In this document: piece by piece, positions 13,011 through 13,102 of the stretch
Layout: each line of letters opens with the position of its first letter
How positions within the stretch are numbered: the stretch's first letter is position 1
From: Clostridia bacterium
Lineage (GTDB): Bacteria; Bacillota; Clostridia; Oscillospirales; CAG-272
Assembly: GCA_017629395.1 (NCBI GenBank)
Contig: JAGBXH010000119.1
Location: 1 to 13,102 of the forward strand
Direction of reading: 5' to 3'
Length of the DNA: 13,102 bases
Position numbers and translations under genes: made by a program
The notes under the pieces: generated by a model
Told to the model about the DNA's origin: nothing
Databases searched by the model: none
The model's input: only the letters and a program-made list of their open reading frames with translations

Positions 13011-13102
13011 TTTTTCAAAAGTTTTGATCAAACTTTTTCAAAAGTTTGCAGGGACTTGGGACAGCGTCCCAAGTCGCGCCCGCAGGCGCGAAATAATCCC
13101 AC
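13011..13102 (+). repeat. Dispersed hairpin element A, copy 3, with an extra GC hairpin
   Basis: Starts about 20 nt after the comM stop and continues to the window edge. Hairpin 1 has arms 13029-13037 and 13040-13048. Hairpin 2 is a perfect 9-bp stem (13054-13062 with 13066-13074) with the same AGC loop as copy 1. It is followed by CGCGCC/GGCGCG (13075-13080 and 13085-13090) around loop CGCA. There is no T-tract, so it is not a standard terminator although it occupies that position. Confidence 0.75.

Noticed and set aside
1..13102. Phage, plasmid, toxin-antitoxin or defence genes
   Set aside because: All intact reading frames belong to ordinary metabolic, envelope or DNA-handling families; no such gene is seen.

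Overview
The window looks like a chromosomal segment from a low-to-mid GC Bacillota bacterium, most likely an uncultured gut-type member of the Clostridia. The evidence is strong GGAGG ribosome binding sites, near-consensus sigma-A promoters (every one I could place has a 17-nt spacer), Gram-positive gene families (a mreB-like gene, a lipobox-bearing binding protein, a deoD-deoB-cdd salvage cluster) and hairpin-rich intergenic repeats. No rRNA, tRNA, transposase, integrase, phage gene or CRISPR array was seen. The protein-coding content is ordinary core metabolism and envelope biology. The unusual material is in the two long intergenic spaces and at the right edge.

Layout. Positions 1-4 hold only the start codon of a leftward gene whose promoter and RBS lie in the window. 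Positions 5-468 are a repeat mosaic without a gene. A MATE-family efflux gene (545-2002) follows, with its own promoter and terminator. Next is a four-gene rightward unit (2121-5055): an HD-domain hydrolase, purine nucleoside phosphorylase (deoD), phosphopentomutase (deoB) and cytidine deaminase (cdd). The last three form a nucleoside salvage route that feeds ribose/deoxyribose 5-phosphate into central metabolism. A second gene-free island (5056-5611) is packed with hairpins and contains one terminator. It leads to the mreB-like gene (5612-6670), which is closely followed by a pepD-type dipeptidase (6686-8119). A lipoprotein solute-binding protein with its own promoter, candidate operator and leader hairpin (8290-9798) converges on malQ (9858-11324, minus strand). 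malQ and the comM/yifB-type AAA+ ATPase gene (11450-12991) are divergent, with back-to-back promoters.

How the parts relate. Purine nucleosides are split by DeoD, the pentose 1-phosphate is isomerised by DeoB, and cytidine is deaminated by Cdd. The HD protein at the head of that unit may act on nucleotides, but this is inferred from context. The binding protein and MalQ may both concern carbohydrate use, but they are transcribed separately and the binding protein has no permease or ATPase gene beside it.

Most notable observation: four copies of a roughly 50-nt element (near 111-166, 5077-5131, 5471-5517 in reverse, and 13017-13074) share a layout of conserved T-rich lead, hairpin, GGG-containing linker and usually a second hairpin. 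The sequences of the hairpin arms differ between copies while base pairing is kept, including two exact compensatory pair changes between the two most similar copies. This points to selection or copying at the level of structure, and it is the best candidate here for something undescribed.
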